A DNA stretch of 64,000 nt from Oscillatoria nigro-viridis PCC 7112 (lineage in GTDB: Bacteria > Cyanobacteriota > Cyanobacteriia > Cyanobacteriales > Microcoleaceae), in NCBI RefSeq assembly GCF_000317475.1, contig NC_019729.1, positions 3,610,501 to 3,674,500 on the forward strand. The letters are read 5' to 3'. Shown one piece after another: positions 15,794 through 26,900 of the stretch (the stretch's first letter is position 1; each line of letters begins with the position of its first letter). Made by a program: the position numbers and the translations under genes. The notes below the pieces were generated by a model. The model saw only the letters and a program-made list of their open reading frames with translations. It made no database searches and was not told the DNA's origin.

Positions 15794-17326
15794 TTAAGGG
15801 TTTTTCTTGGATTCGGAAGAAGGAGATTCTTGAGTTCTGGGAGCCACTTTTTCCGCGTTTGGCGAAGGCTTCGGACTGGCAATTGCTGGGGCAACTGACG
15901 GCTTTGAATTCGCGGTTGGGGATGCCGATGGTTTCGGAGAATCAGGGGCTGTTAGGGGGGCAGCAGGGGCTGTTTTAGCGCCTAAAATGCTGGCGTCTCC
16001 AGTGTCGAAGGTGCCGGCGATGCAAGCGATCATCATTGTCGCTAAAGTGCCGACAAATAATGCTTTCCAACCGAGTTCGGAAATGTCTTTGCGGCGGGAT
16101 GGAATTAGGGCGATCGTACCGCCGACAAATATGCCGACAGAGGCTAAGTGGGCAAAGCCGGAAAGGGCGTAACTGACAATCAAAACTGTACGATCGCTCA
16201 CCTCTCCTTTCGCTGCAGCTTCTGCTAAACTTCGATAGGGCGGAATGGCTGTTTCTAATAGTCGGCGACCGATAATTACTGATGCTTCCCAAGAATCTTC
16301 AAAGGGAACTCCGGTTAACAAAGTCAGGGGGTAAAATAATGTTCCTTCAATCTTTGTCAGCGTTGAGGCTCCCAAAACTTGATTTATTAACGAAACCAAG
16401 CCTAAAATCAAAATCAAAACCGCTGCGATCGACACTGACATCTTTACCCCGTCTAAAGCGCCGATAATTGCTGCATCCAAAGGACTAACTCGTTCGATGG
16501 GTTCTCCGCCAACTGTCTCTTGTTCGCGGACTTCACCATCATTTTCGGCAATTTCGTCGCCCACAAATTCGCGGCCTTTAGGCTTCGGTTCTCCCTTGGG
16601 AATGCCACCCATTGTCACGGGCACGCCTGTTTCGGGTACTAAGATTTTGGAGAGAACAAAACAAGCGGGAATGGCGATAATTGAGGCTGAAACTAAATGC
16701 CCTAAAATATTGGGAAAAACTGGCTTGAGATAACTGACGTAAATTGCTAAAGTTGAAGAAGCGGCAGTCCCAAAACAGCAAGATAGAATTGCACAAAGTT
16801 CGGAACGAGTCATTTGTGGCAAATAAGGCTTGACGACAATTGCCGCTTCAATTCCTACGAAAATATTAGCAGCGCCGCTGAGGGCTTCGGCGCCGCTCAA
16901 CCGCATTGTCATATAAAATATTTTGGCAAAAAGTTCGGTGATAATTTGAATCACGCCGATGTTGTATAGCAAGGCCATGAGGCCAGAAAAAAAGACTACT
17001 GTCGGTAAAGCTCGAAAGGCAAAAATATATCCTAAATTAACTTCCGGATCTTTGCCAGGTATCGGTACAATGTTGTTGCCGAATACAAACCTCGCTCCAA
17101 AGTCAGCAGCGGTGAATACTCCATCCAGTAAGCTAGTAAACCATTCTAGCGCGAGGCGAGTTGGGGGGAACAGGAATACTAAAAATCCTAAGACTAATTG
17201 CAGCCCAATGCCCCAGATGATGACGCGCCAAGGTATATACTGAACTTTGCGATTTTCTGAGAAAACCCAGGCGATCGCACATAAGCCAAAAATGCCCAGA
17301 AACGAGATAAGATTGTAGATAGACAT
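15794..17326 (-). CDS. nupC: Concentrative nucleoside transporter, NupC/CNT family
   Basis: This 510-residue inner-membrane protein imports nucleosides with H+ or Na+. The N-terminal part has several hydrophobic helices. The CNT core motifs are visible: ALPTVVFFSGLMALLYNIGV, GAEALSGAANIFVGIEAAIV and the region MTRSELCAILSCCFGTAASS. Further helices include the gate region ASVIIGRRLLETAIPPYRSL and SYALSGFAHLASVGIFVGGT. A polar insert lies at about 240-280. The last ~65 residues are a low-complexity Ala/Pro/Ser/Lys tail not found in typical NupC (about 400 residues), probably cytoplasmic or extracytoplasmic disordered sequence. ATG 17326 has an AAGGA about 12 bp upstream. It is isolated from obvious nucleoside-metabolism genes. 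Confidence 0.94.
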   Translation of the reverse strand: MSIYNLISFLGIFGLCAIAWVFSENRKVQYIPWRVIIWGIGLQLVLGFLVFLFPPTRLALEWFTSLLDGVFTAADFGARFVFGNNIVPIPGKDPEVNLGYIFAFRALPTVVFFSGLMALLYNIGVIQIITELFAKIFYMTMRLSGAEALSGAANIFVGIEAAIVVKPYLPQMTRSELCAILSCCFGTAASSTLAIYVSYLKPVFPNILGHLVSASIIAIPACFVLSKILVPETGVPVTMGGIPKGEPKPKGREFVGDEIAENDGEVREQETVGGEPIERVSPLDAAIIGALDGVKMSVSIAAVLILILGLVSLINQVLGASTLTKIEGTLFYPLTLLTGVPFEDSWEASVIIGRRLLETAIPPYRSLAEAAAKGEVSDRTVLIVSYALSGFAHLASVGIFVGGTIALIPSRRKDISELGWKALFVGTLATMMIACIAGTFDTGDASILGAKTAPAAPLTAPDSPKPSASPTANSKPSVAPAIASPKPSPNAEKVAPRTQESPSSESKKNP

Positions 17327-17546
17327 GAGCCTAGTCCTTGAAATACTTGAGAATGCCGATCGACGGCTTGCACCACATCAGTTATACTATTCATCTGACG
17401 GCAAATGCTAAAAAAAATAACGGGCAGATGAATTAGGCACTCAACAGCGTACTTATGTCACTGCTTAGGTCATTCCGAACTCTGCGGATCTTTAGCAACC
17501 CTTGATTTGCCGTAATTACCAGCAGTTTAGATAGAAACTCTAACAC

Positions 17547-17837
17547 ATGGAAGCTTTTGCTCCACATCCTCCTGAATGGACTGCGACGGCGGTTCACGCT
17601 AATGAGTTTTGCTGCCCCAAGTGTGGCGCTAGCTGCACGAATGCCGCTGATGTCTGGATTAATCGCCGATCGCCAGTATATACCGAGTTCAACCGTCGCA
17701 AGTGGCAAGAATTTTACCGCTGCCAGTGCGATTGCGTGTGGTGGGCTTGGAGTAACGATAGGCCTCCTTCTGAACTTGTGCGTCGCGATCGGAGCTCGGA
17801 TGAGGGCCCGGATGACGGCCCGGATGATGATTTTTAG
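17547..17837 (+). CDS. Small zinc-ribbon-like cyanobacterial protein
   Basis: The 96-residue protein has CPKCGASC in its first half and CQCDC in its second, separated by about 34 residues; together they could bind one zinc ion. Trp residues cluster near the second motif (CVWWAWSNDRP). The C-terminus is a very acidic tail (DEGPDDGPDDDF). Function is unknown. The tail resembles DNA-mimic or chaperone-like tails, but that is only an analogy. The ATG has no strong ribosome binding site. The composition and Cys spacing suggest a real gene. A hairpin GGTGCG-CCCGGT-CGCACC at 17893-17910 follows the stop. Confidence 0.7.
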   Translation: MEAFAPHPPEWTATAVHANEFCCPKCGASCTNAADVWINRRSPVYTEFNRRKWQEFYRCQCDCVWWAWSNDRPPSELVRRDRSSDEGPDDGPDDDF

Positions 17838-17892
17838 AACGGTGACAGAATTTTCGCTTTTCGCCTTTCGATTTTATTTAAAATTAAGCTAA

Positions 17893-17910
17893 GGTGCGCC
17901 CGGTCGCACC
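17893..17910 (+). terminator. Hairpin after the zinc-ribbon gene
   Basis: GGTGCG and CGCACC enclose a 6-base loop 56 bp past the stop. No T-tract follows, so a true intrinsic terminator is doubtful. Confidence 0.35.
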
Positions 17911-17942
17911 CTACATTTAGATATGTTAGCGCCTGTTATCAA

Positions 17943-18137
17943 CTAATTCATCACGTCAAGTATCCCCTTGACTACGCCTTCCATGACTCTTTCAATTAAG
18001 CTCAATTCCTTGTCGCCGATCGACTCATTTAAGAGCATTGACTGAATTCGCTGTCTGTCATCGCGAGTCAGTTCGCCTGACGAAAATATCCGCTCTACTA
18101 TTTGTTCAGTTAGAAATGGGAAAGCTGGAGTTTGCAT
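17943..18137 (-). CDS. Small hypothetical cyanobacterial protein (64 aa)
   Basis: MQTPAFPFLTEQIVERIFSS starts a compact, probably all-helical protein. Its middle, GELTRDDRQRIQSMLLNESI, looks like an N-terminally capped helix pair, and its end, VMEGVVKGILDVM, like an amphipathic helix. Codon use and the coherent helical pattern suggest it is expressed. Similar short proteins occur in several copies in filamentous cyanobacteria, by recollection. No function is known. It converges with the zinc-ribbon gene. Confidence 0.65.
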   Translation of the reverse strand: MQTPAFPFLTEQIVERIFSSGELTRDDRQRIQSMLLNESIGDKELSLIERVMEGVVKGILDVMN

Positions 18138-18535
18138 GGTTGGTCTCTAAAAGCATCAATATTGTGTCTTTAACTTTATTAGAGGAGCCAGTTATTGTGT
18201 GGGTTTTTACTTTCCCACCCAATCAGTGCTCCAATCATAGGACTCTGGGGGGATTTTGTCAATACACTCGTTACAGATCAATACAAAATTTGCCTTAAAT
18301 TTTCGACATTCTGGCAACGGGTGGTTTTGGAGTGCGATCGACCCCGGCGGTGGCGGTGTTCGATCGACCTTTTCAAGTTTATTGGCACTTTGGCGGAACA
18401 TTACCGCTCAAAAAAAATCAAAACGAGAAGAGATTAGAATTGGTAATGGAGAATTGGCTTTTCTGAATTCCCTCTTCCTTCCGGCTAATGACTAATGACT
18501 GAGAACTAATGACTAATGACTAATGGCTTCCTCCA
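18138..18535. other. Intergenic stretch with TAATGAC repeats
   Basis: No firm gene. A 64-codon minus-strand frame at 18207-18401 contains CRKFKANFVLICNECIDKIP, which looks protein-like but lacks a clear ribosome binding site or recognised family. TAATGACT-type repeats (about 18486-18522) lie just before the next gene. Confidence 0.5.
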
Positions 18536-21500
18536 ATGACCTATTTTCGTTCTGCTCTAATTTTGACATTAGGTTTTGGGCTGCTACCGCTAGCAGTGCG
18601 ATCGCAACCTGTCGTTCCCGCTGCTGACGGCACGAATACTGTTGTTAAGTCCGATCAAAATCGCACTGACATTAGCGGCGGGCAACTGTCAGGAAACGGG
18701 GCAAATCTGTTTCACAGCTTCAGCCAATTTAATCTCAGCGAAGGTCAAATTGCTAATTTTCTAACTAATCCAAATATTCAAAATATTTTAGGGCGGATTT
18801 CCGGCGACAATGTTTCCGTCATTAACGGTCTGATTTCTGTTAGCGGCGGTAACTCAAATTTATTCTTAATGAATCCGGCGGGAATTGTCTTCGGTCAAAA
18901 TGCTAGATTAAACGTGCCGGGGTCTTTTTTCGCGACAACTGCTACAGGTATTGGGTTCGGCGATCGCTGGTTCAACTCGGCCGGAATTAATGATTACAAA
19001 GCTTTACTGGGAAATCCCAATCAATTTAATTTTAATAACTCACAAGTCGGTGCAATTGTCAATGCGGGAAACTTGGCAGTTGGCAGCGGGCAAAGTTTAA
19101 CTTTGCTCGGTGGCACCGTTATTAATACAGGACAATTATCCGCTCCCAACGGTCAAGTTACTGTGGCTGCTGTTCCAGGACAAAATTCAGTCCGCATCAG
19201 TCAAGTTGGCAATTTATTAAGTTTAGAAATTACTCCGTCTTTGCAGTCAGAAAAATCGGCGCTCGCCCCGGTTTCTTTGCCTCAGTTGCTGACGGGGCCC
19301 GGCGCAGCGTCAGCCACAGGTTTAACGACTAACGAACAAGGTCAATTGGTACTCACTGGCGGTCAAACAGTGTCCGCAGTTGCCGGAAGTGCGATCGTCT
19401 CCGGTTCTGTAAATGTATTTGGCCTTTCTGGGAATGCTGGCGGCACAGTCAATATTTTAGGGGAAAAAGTCGGACTCTTCGGCGCAAATATCAATGCTTC
19501 CGGGACTGACGGCGGAGGTACTGTGCGCGTCGGAGGCGGTTTCCGGGGGATGGAACCAGTGCCGAACGCACTGGTAACTTATGTTAGTCCTGATTCTACG
19601 ATCGCAGCCAACGCGATCGACCGCGGCAATGGCGGCACTGCGGTAATTTGGTCAGACAATACAACTCGCTTCTTCGGCAATATTAGTGCTCGCGGGGGCA
19701 TCGCCGCAGGTAACGGCGGAAAAGTAGAAGTTTCGGGCAAAAATGCTTTAACTTTCCAAGGAGAGGTCGATACCCGCGCGACTAACGGTGCGATCGGCAA
19801 TCTGTGGCTCGATCCGGCAAATATTACGATCGTCAGCGGTAACGGCGACACCAACGCGCGATCGACTGGCGGAGAACTCGAACCGGCACCACAACCCAAT
19901 GAAACATCGATCTCAGAATTACAGTTGGAACAGATGGCGGCCGGCAGCAACGTGGTTCTAGATACCCCCGGCTACATCACCCTCCAAGACTTGCCCGACA
20001 ACCAACTTTCCCTGCAAGCGAGAACCGGAGACACCGTAACATTTAGAGCGGGCGGAGTGTTTTTTGTCAATGACTCCAAGGACTCAATCGAGACTCAAGG
20101 CGGCAACATCAATATTTTCGCCAGCAGCATCTCTCTGGGCGGACTCAATGCTAACGGCGGCAATATCGCTCTCACTGGTAACGGCATTGACTTGAGAGGC
20201 GGCAGCAATTCTGTCAGCAGTGCGGGGGGAACAATTCGCTTGCAGCCCAACGATAGCCGAGCAATTCGGATCGGTGGCACCGGCGATATTTTGGGCATTT
20301 TGGACTTGACGGCAACGGATCTCGGCGCTTTGGCGGGGGGTTTCGGCTCGATCGCGATCGGGCGCGAAAACGGTAGCAGTTCGTCGATCGCGATCGTCGC
20401 ACCCATTACTTTCAACAGCCCGCTGACACTTCAAGGCAGCTCGATCGCGATCGACCATCCCCTGAATACAAGCGGCAGCGCTAGCTTGACTCTCGACGCG
20501 CCCCAAACTGATCTCGGCGCCAACATTGCGACATCCGGCGCCGATCTCACTTTTACAGGAAACGCATCCCTCAATGCTGACGTGGCTTTGAGCGCGGAAG
20601 TTACCGGCAGCATTCTGTTCTCCGGTAGCCTAGACGGATCTCGCGCCCTGAGACTTGACGCTGGGCGAGTGCTGTTCGGCGCTACAGTCGGTCAAGCTGC
20701 ACCCCTGGCGAGTTTGACTGTTAACGCCCGCAGTACCGAGGTTTCGGGCAATATTGCGACATCTGGCGACATGACTTTCAATAGTAACGTCACAGTCGAT
20801 CGCACCGCCGCCCTAGCCGCCACCACCGGCAATATCGCTTTTGCCAATACCCTCGACAGCACGCCGGGCCGAGCTAATAATTTGACGCTGCGCGCTGGCG
20901 GCAACATTACTTTTGACGGCAGAGTCGGTCAAACTCAGAGGTTGGGCCGGCTCTCGGCCGATGCTGCTAGCGTGACGGCTGCTTCCACAATTGCAGCCTG
21001 CAGTTTGAGCGTTAACGCCCGCGATTCCGCTACCTTCGGGGGGGACAGCACGACCGCTTTGGGAGCCGATATCAAGGCAGGAAATGTCCTCTTAGAGGGT
21101 AATTTCAGGACGGATGGGGGCAGCGTGAACCTGCAAGGAAGCCGCGAGGTTCGGACTGGCAATATTACCTCGAACGGCGGGAGGATTCGGGTTGAGGGGA
21201 ATACTGTTGCTGCAGGTGCGATCGACTCGTCATCGGCGGGCACAGGAGGCGCGATCGCTCTCCAAACCAATGCCGGCCCTTTAACTGCGGGAGCTTTGAA
21301 CGCTTCGGGGGCGATCGGCGGAAATATTGCTGTCACCTCTTCATCGGGCATTTCGGCTCTCGATCTCAACTCCAGCAGCACTTCAAACGGCAACGGCGGG
21401 GGCGTTTCCCTGAGCGCGACTGATAACATTCAGTTGGGCTCGATCAACGCTCAAGGCGGCCCTGGTGGCGCTGGCGGCAGCGTTGATGTGACAACCCCCG

Positions 21501-23407
21501 GTTTGTTTCGCTCGAACAATGTTTTCAACGATATATCGGGCAATTCTTCGAGTATTTCTACTGCCGGAGGTGCGGGGGCGGGGAGGATCGCAATTCGCCA
21601 CGGAGGCGGTATCGATCGACCGTTTGTAGTTGGCGGTGCGATCGACAATGGAACCCTGGGAAGCATTAATGCTGGCGCGGGAAACGCCATTTTGCCCAGT
21701 CTTGCTTTTGGGGAAACTTACACCCAGGGAAGTTTACCAAATCAGATTTCCCTAATTACACCGGGCGCGCCCTCTACTCCCGCACCAATTCCCCCACCAA
21801 TTCCCCCACCAATTCCCGCACCAATTCCCGCACCAATTCCCGAACCAATTCCCGCACCGCCTCTAGTGCCAGTAGTCCCCGTAAATCCCGATCCTGCCCA
21901 GTCACTTCCTGCATCTTTGCAAGTAGAATTGCGATCGCAAAGTCGATACAAAACTCCCGAAATTAGCCCGGATATTTTCGCTCCTTCTCGCAGGCTAGAT
22001 TCTGCTGGTTCGGGAGTTTTAGCATTTGAGGAAATCTTTACTCGCGAGTACGAAAAATATCTAGACTTGCCCGCAAGAACGCCAATTAGTAATATGTCGG
22101 TAATTTACGAAACTCTTCGTAAAAATGAACAAATTACCGGGATCAAATCGGCCATTATTTATATGAATTGGGTCAGTGGCTCGGCTGCAGCAGCCAAAGA
22201 AAATGGTTCGGTGCTGGTGGCCAGTCAGGATTTATCTAATCTATTGCCTGTGAGAAAACACCTCGCATCCCAGCCTCCTCATCCGTTAGAAGATAAGTTG
22301 ACCCAGAGGTTGCAGCCGGATGGTAAAGAAGTTTCCGATGTTCCTAACGGGGAGCATTTAGAATTAGTGTTAGTAACAGCTAACGCTCAACCCCAGCGCG
22401 TTTTAATTCCGGCGACAACGCGCTGGCAGGTGTTGCAACTAGCCGACGCCCTGCAAAGCGAAATCACTAATCCCCGCAAAAGAAGCAGCATTAGTTATTT
22501 GGATACGGCGCAAAAACTTTATCGCTGGTTAATTGCGCCAGTTGCCGCAGAATTGACAGCTTTAAAAATTGACAATTTAATTGTAATTCCGGCAGCAGGT
22601 TTGCGGAGCGTGCCGTTTGTGGCCCTTCACGACGGCAAAGGCTTTTTAGTTGAGAAATACAGCATTAGCGTGATGCCGAGTCTGAGTTTGACTGATACTC
22701 GCTACGACAATATTGCGGATGATGAAGTTTTGGCAATGGGGGCGTCGGTATTTGAAGATAAAGCGCCATTACCGGCGGTACCGGTGGAGTTAGAGTCGAT
22801 CGCGCCGCCCTCAGAAGGAAAATCATTTTTGAATCAAGATTTTACTCTCGGAAATTTGCAAGCTCAGCGGGCAAATCGGCCTTTTGGCATCATTCACTTA
22901 GCAACTCACAGCGAATTCCAGCCCGGGGAACCGAAAAATTCTTACATTCAGTTGTGGGATACTAAATTGCGTATCGATCAAATGCGGCAGTTGCGGTGGA
23001 ATGAACCGCCGGTGAATCTGTTAGTTTTAAGCGCGTGCAGTACCGCTTTGGGCGACGAAGAGGCGGAGTTGGGGTTTGCGGGTTTGGCGGTAGCTAGCGG
23101 TGCTAAATCGGCTTTGGCGAGTTTGTGGGAAGTCAGCGATGAGGGGACTTTGGGGCTGATGACTGAGTTTTATCGGCAGTTGCGGGCTCCCAGACGCGGT
23201 GGAAATTTGATGATTAAAGCGGAGGCTTTGCGGCGCGCGCAATTACAGATGCTGCAGGGGCGCGTGCGGATTCAAGACGGGATGCTGCGAGTCGAAGGGC
23301 TTTCTGGGAGTCTAATTTTGCCTCCGGAAATTGCTGCGCGGGGCGATCGAGTGCTTTTGCATCCTTATTATTGGGCCGCATTTACAATGATTGGCAATCC
23401 TTGGTAG
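18536..23407 (+). CDS. TPS-type filamentous haemagglutinin fused to CHAT protease
   Basis: This 1623-residue exported protein starts with a signal peptide (about 1-23). A two-partner-secretion domain follows at about 25-260, with GGQLSGNGANLFHSFSQFNL, GRISGDNVSVINGLISVSGG and NLFLMNPAGIVFGQNARLNV as its hallmarks. A long Gly/Ser/Asn-rich beta-helix runs to about 1080. A Pro-rich linker (about 1082-1115) is built from PIP(A/P/E)P units. The C-terminal CHAT domain (about 1330-1620) is a caspase-like cysteine protease with HLATH (H1458) and LSACSTALGD (C1501), both catalytic residues present. TpsB porins normally export such proteins, but none is encoded nearby. It may be a surface protease acting on itself or on other exoproteins; that role is inferred. 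The ATG at 18536 is accepted because a signal peptide follows directly. Confidence 0.93.
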   Translation: MTYFRSALILTLGFGLLPLAVRSQPVVPAADGTNTVVKSDQNRTDISGGQLSGNGANLFHSFSQFNLSEGQIANFLTNPNIQNILGRISGDNVSVINGLISVSGGNSNLFLMNPAGIVFGQNARLNVPGSFFATTATGIGFGDRWFNSAGINDYKALLGNPNQFNFNNSQVGAIVNAGNLAVGSGQSLTLLGGTVINTGQLSAPNGQVTVAAVPGQNSVRISQVGNLLSLEITPSLQSEKSALAPVSLPQLLTGPGAASATGLTTNEQGQLVLTGGQTVSAVAGSAIVSGSVNVFGLSGNAGGTVNILGEKVGLFGANINASGTDGGGTVRVGGGFRGMEPVPNALVTYVSPDSTIAANAIDRGNGGTAVIWSDNTTRFFGNISARGGIAAGNGGKVEVSGKNALTFQGEVDTRATNGAIGNLWLDPANITIVSGNGDTNARSTGGELEPAPQPNETSISELQLEQMAAGSNVVLDTPGYITLQDLPDNQLSLQARTGDTVTFRAGGVFFVNDSKDSIETQGGNINIFASSISLGGLNANGGNIALTGNGIDLRGGSNSVSSAGGTIRLQPNDSRAIRIGGTGDILGILDLTATDLGALAGGFGSIAIGRENGSSSSIAIVAPITFNSPLTLQGSSIAIDHPLNTSGSASLTLDAPQTDLGANIATSGADLTFTGNASLNADVALSAEVTGSILFSGSLDGSRALRLDAGRVLFGATVGQAAPLASLTVNARSTEVSGNIATSGDMTFNSNVTVDRTAALAATTGNIAFANTLDSTPGRANNLTLRAGGNITFDGRVGQTQRLGRLSADAASVTAASTIAACSLSVNARDSATFGGDSTTALGADIKAGNVLLEGNFRTDGGSVNLQGSREVRTGNITSNGGRIRVEGNTVAAGAIDSSSAGTGGAIALQTNAGPLTAGALNASGAIGGNIAVTSSSGISALDLNSSSTSNGNGGGVSLSATDNIQLGSINAQGGPGGAGGSVDVTTPGLFRSNNVFNDISGNSSSISTAGGAGAGRIAIRHGGGIDRPFVVGGAIDNGTLGSINAGAGNAILPSLAFGETYTQGSLPNQISLITPGAPSTPAPIPPPIPPPIPAPIPAPIPEPIPAPPLVPVVPVNPDPAQSLPASLQVELRSQSRYKTPEISPDIFAPSRRLDSAGSGVLAFEEIFTREYEKYLDLPARTPISNMSVIYETLRKNEQITGIKSAIIYMNWVSGSAAAAKENGSVLVASQDLSNLLPVRKHLASQPPHPLEDKLTQRLQPDGKEVSDVPNGEHLELVLVTANAQPQRVLIPATTRWQVLQLADALQSEITNPRKRSSISYLDTAQKLYRWLIAPVAAELTALKIDNLIVIPAAGLRSVPFVALHDGKGFLVEKYSISVMPSLSLTDTRYDNIADDEVLAMGASVFEDKAPLPAVPVELESIAPPSEGKSFLNQDFTLGNLQAQRANRPFGIIHLATHSEFQPGEPKNSYIQLWDTKLRIDQMRQLRWNEPPVNLLVLSACSTALGDEEAELGFAGLAVASGAKSALASLWEVSDEGTLGLMTEFYRQLRAPRRGGNLMIKAEALRRAQLQMLQGRVRIQDGMLRVEGLSGSLILPPEIAARGDRVLLHPYYWAAFTMIGNPW
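21781..21863 (+). repeat. 12-bp tandem repeat coding a Pro-rich linker
   Basis: About six copies of CCAATTCCCSCA encode PIPP/PIPA/PIPE units between the beta-helix and the CHAT domain. Copy number could vary without shifting the frame. Confidence 0.8.
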
Positions 23408-23963
23408 TGGAGTTTTCCCACAAGTCTTACCGAAGTTATTAGGGTGGTATGATGAACTCCCTTGATTCGTTAATCCCCGAAAATTTCTACCATTGACATA
23501 CATTTTTAGGCCTTGCGTTTTCACAGTATAACTGTAACCATGTGTGGGATTCATAATCAGCGATAAATTGACGATCGCGTTAGACACAAATCTGGTTTTG
23601 TTTTCATTTTTTCTTAGTGTTTTTACGGATATTGGTTAATTTGCATTCGCTTTCATTTCATGGTGATTCCACCTATTCATACTCTAATTATGTAACACCC
23701 AAATCTCCTATGAAGATCGGGGGCGATCGCCCTTCACTCTGTTCTTCCTGCCTTTGCAGGAAACTGTGGAGCGATCGCACTCCTGACCCGAATGTTTAGC
23801 CGTCTTATTTTTAAGAAATATTAACAAAAAATAATTTTTATTTTAAAGCTTAAGTTTTTTTAAGTTTTCCGATATTATTATGTACTAGAGGATACATCTA
23901 CTTAATTAATTAACAATTTCTCAACAAATAATTGAGTATTAATACTAACAAGAGGCTCTAAGA
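23408..23963. other. 556-bp spacer upstream of second giant kinase
   Basis: No gene was found. It holds a hairpin TTCCTGC-CTTT-GCAGGAA (23745-23762) between two GCGATCGC octamers. A very AT-rich stretch follows from about 23800 to 23963, likely the promoter and leader of the next gene. AAGAGGCTCTAAGA precedes its ATG. Confidence 0.5.
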
Positions 23964-26900
23964 ATGATTAACTTAGCGGGCTACGAGATTACTAACCAAA
24001 TTCATGAAAGTAACAATTCTTTAGTTTACCGCGGACTGAGAAAGCAAGACAACCAACCGGTAATTCTCAAATTTCTCAAACAAGATTATCCGATGCCAGC
24101 TTCCTTAGTCAGATACAAGCAGGAATACGAAATTACACGCAATCTTCACCTAGAAAGTGTGCCTCAAACCTACAGCTTAGAAAGGTACCATAACAGTTTG
24201 GCTATCATTTTCGAGGATTGTGGTGGAGACTCATTAAAGCTCTTATTGGCTTCTCACCAACTTACCTTAGAAGAGTTTTTATTAATAGCTATTAAAATAA
24301 CCAGGGCTTTAGGTGAAATTCATCAACATAAAATTATTCATAAAGATATCAATCCCAGCAATATTATTATTAACTCAACCACAGGGCGAGTTCAAATTAT
24401 AGATTTTGGCATCTCTACTGTTTTAAAGCGCGAAAATCCTACCCTGAAAAATCCTAATGTTTTAGAAGGCACTCTTAGCTATATATCGCCGGAACAAACA
24501 GGCAGAATGAACAGAGCCATAGACTACCGCACTGATTTTTACTCATTAGGAGTCACTTTTTACGAACTGCTAACGCGGCAATTGCCCTGGGATTACAGCG
24601 ATGCAATGGAATTAATCCACTGTCACATTGCCAAACAAGCAGTACCGCCCCATCAAATCAATCTAGAAATTCCTAAAGCTGTTTCTGATATTGTGATGAA
24701 GCTATTAGCGAAAACCGCTGAAGCCAGATATCAAAGCCCTTGGGGAATTATCGCTGACTTAGAAGAATGCCTAGAACAATTAAAAACTACGGGAGCAATT
24801 GCAGATTTTGCCATCGCCCAAAAAGATATTACAGATAAGTTTCAGATACCTCAGAAACTCTACGGCAGAGAAACAGAAGTAGAAACCTTATTAGCAGCCT
24901 TTGAGCGAGTCAGCAGGGGCAGCACCGAAATGATGCTAGTATCCGGTTACTCTGGCATTGGAAAATCCGCCTTAGTACAAGAAGTTTATAAACCAATTAC
25001 TAAAGCCAGAGGTTATTTTATTGCCGGAAAATTCGACCAATTTCAACGAAATATCCCTTACGCGGCCGTTGTCAAAGCCTTTCAATCATTAGTCAAGCAA
25101 CTCTTAACAGAAAGCGAAAATCAACTCAACACCTGGAAACAAAAAATATTAGCTGCGGTTGGCGCTAACAGTCAAATCATTGTAGATGTCATTCCGGAAG
25201 TAGAATTAATCATTGGCCCACAGCCGGCCGTACAAGAATTAGGCGCTACCGAAGCACAAAATCGCTTTAATTTAGTATTTCTCAAATTCATCCGCGTGTT
25301 TTGTTCAGTTGACTATCCCTTAGTCATCTTTCTCGACGATTTACAATGGGCTGATGCCGCTACATTGAAATTGCTACAAGTAATGATAGCAGATGAGCCA
25401 ACGAACTATCTATTTCTAATTGGTGCTTATCGAGACAACGAAGTCAACCCATCTCATCCTTTAATGATGACTTTGGACGAGCTGCAAAATCAAGGTGCCA
25501 GAATCGAGCGAATTACTTTAGCTCCCCTACACCTTCACCAAATAAGTAACTTAATTAGTGATACCGTGCGTAAAGACCAAAAATCAGCCCTCCCCCTAGC
25601 CGAGTTAGTGGTCAGTAAAACTCAAGGCAATCCTTTTTTTGTCAATCAGTTTCTCAAAACTCTCTATCAAGAAAACCTGCTAAGATTCAATTTTCAAGAA
25701 AGAAACTGGGATTGGAATATTTCAGAAATTGAATCAGTAGGCATTACTGATAACGTCATTGAATTGATGCTAGGAAAATTGAAAAGACTGCCCGCATCAA
25801 CTCAGCAAGTTTTGCGTTTGGCTGCTTGCGTGGGTAATAGTTTTGACTTAAACACTCTTTCAATTATTAATGAAAAATCCTGGGCGACCACGTTTCAAGA
25901 ACTCTTGCCAGCCATCCAAGAGGGATTAATCTTAACTACTTCTGAGTTAGGCGCTGCCGAATCAGAAATAATTAACTCAGACTTGGTAATTACTACTTAT
26001 AAATTTTTGCACGACCGCGTGCAGCAGTCAGGTTACGCTTTGATTGACTCCCAACTGCAAACAGCAATTCACCTACAAATTGGTCGTCTGTTACTGGCAA
26101 ATATTTCTCCCGAGCGACGAGCCGAAAGAATTTTTGAAATTGCGGATCATTTGAATTCGGGTCGGAATTTAATCGTTGACGAACACGAGAAAATTGAACT
26201 AGCTATTTTAAATTTAACAGCCGCTCGCAAAGCCAAAGATGCAACGGCTTATGCTGCTGCCAGAGATTACTTAAAAATCGGTCGAGAAATTTTACCGGGC
26301 GATATTTGGCAAGACTCCTACGAACTAGCTTTTACCTTTCATAAGGAGCTGGCAGAGGCTGAATATTTAAACGGCAATTTTGAAGAATCAGAAGCTTTAA
26401 TAAAAGTGGCATTTGCCCGGGCAAAATCCGAGCTAGAAAAAGCCGAAATATACAACATTTTGATCGTGCAGTACACTCTCTTGAGTAAATATGAAGCAGC
26501 AGTGCAATCTGGATTAAAAGCCCTGCACTTGCTGGGCATAGATTTGGCTGAAGATAATTTAAGCGAGGCGGTTAATGCGGAAATGGCGGCAGCTACAGCC
26601 TGCTTGGCAAACCAAGAAATTGCTTCATTAATTAATGCCGAAAAGATGAAAGATCCGGCTCAACTAATGGCAATGAAATTATTGGGAAACATGGGGCCGC
26701 TAACGTTCTTTTCCTCTCAAGAACTGTGGAAGTTGACTGTGATCGAAGCGATTAACCTTTCTCTCAAGTACGGTTTTGTAGCGGGAGGGTCTTACTGCTA
26801 TTCGTGTTATGGAATTATCCTGAATTCAATTTTAGGGAATTACCAATCTGCTTATGAGTTTGGCAGACTCGCTCTGACTCTGAGCGAAAATTCAAATAAT

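Noticed and set aside
18207..18401. 64-codon minus-strand ORF with three Cys
   Set aside because: It has a protein-like stretch but no ribosome binding site, no recognised family, and lies in a repeat-rich gap.
20084..21951. Many minus-strand ORFs inside the TPS-CHAT gene
   Set aside because: They result from GC-rich repetitive codons of the beta-helix; all are antisense shadows.
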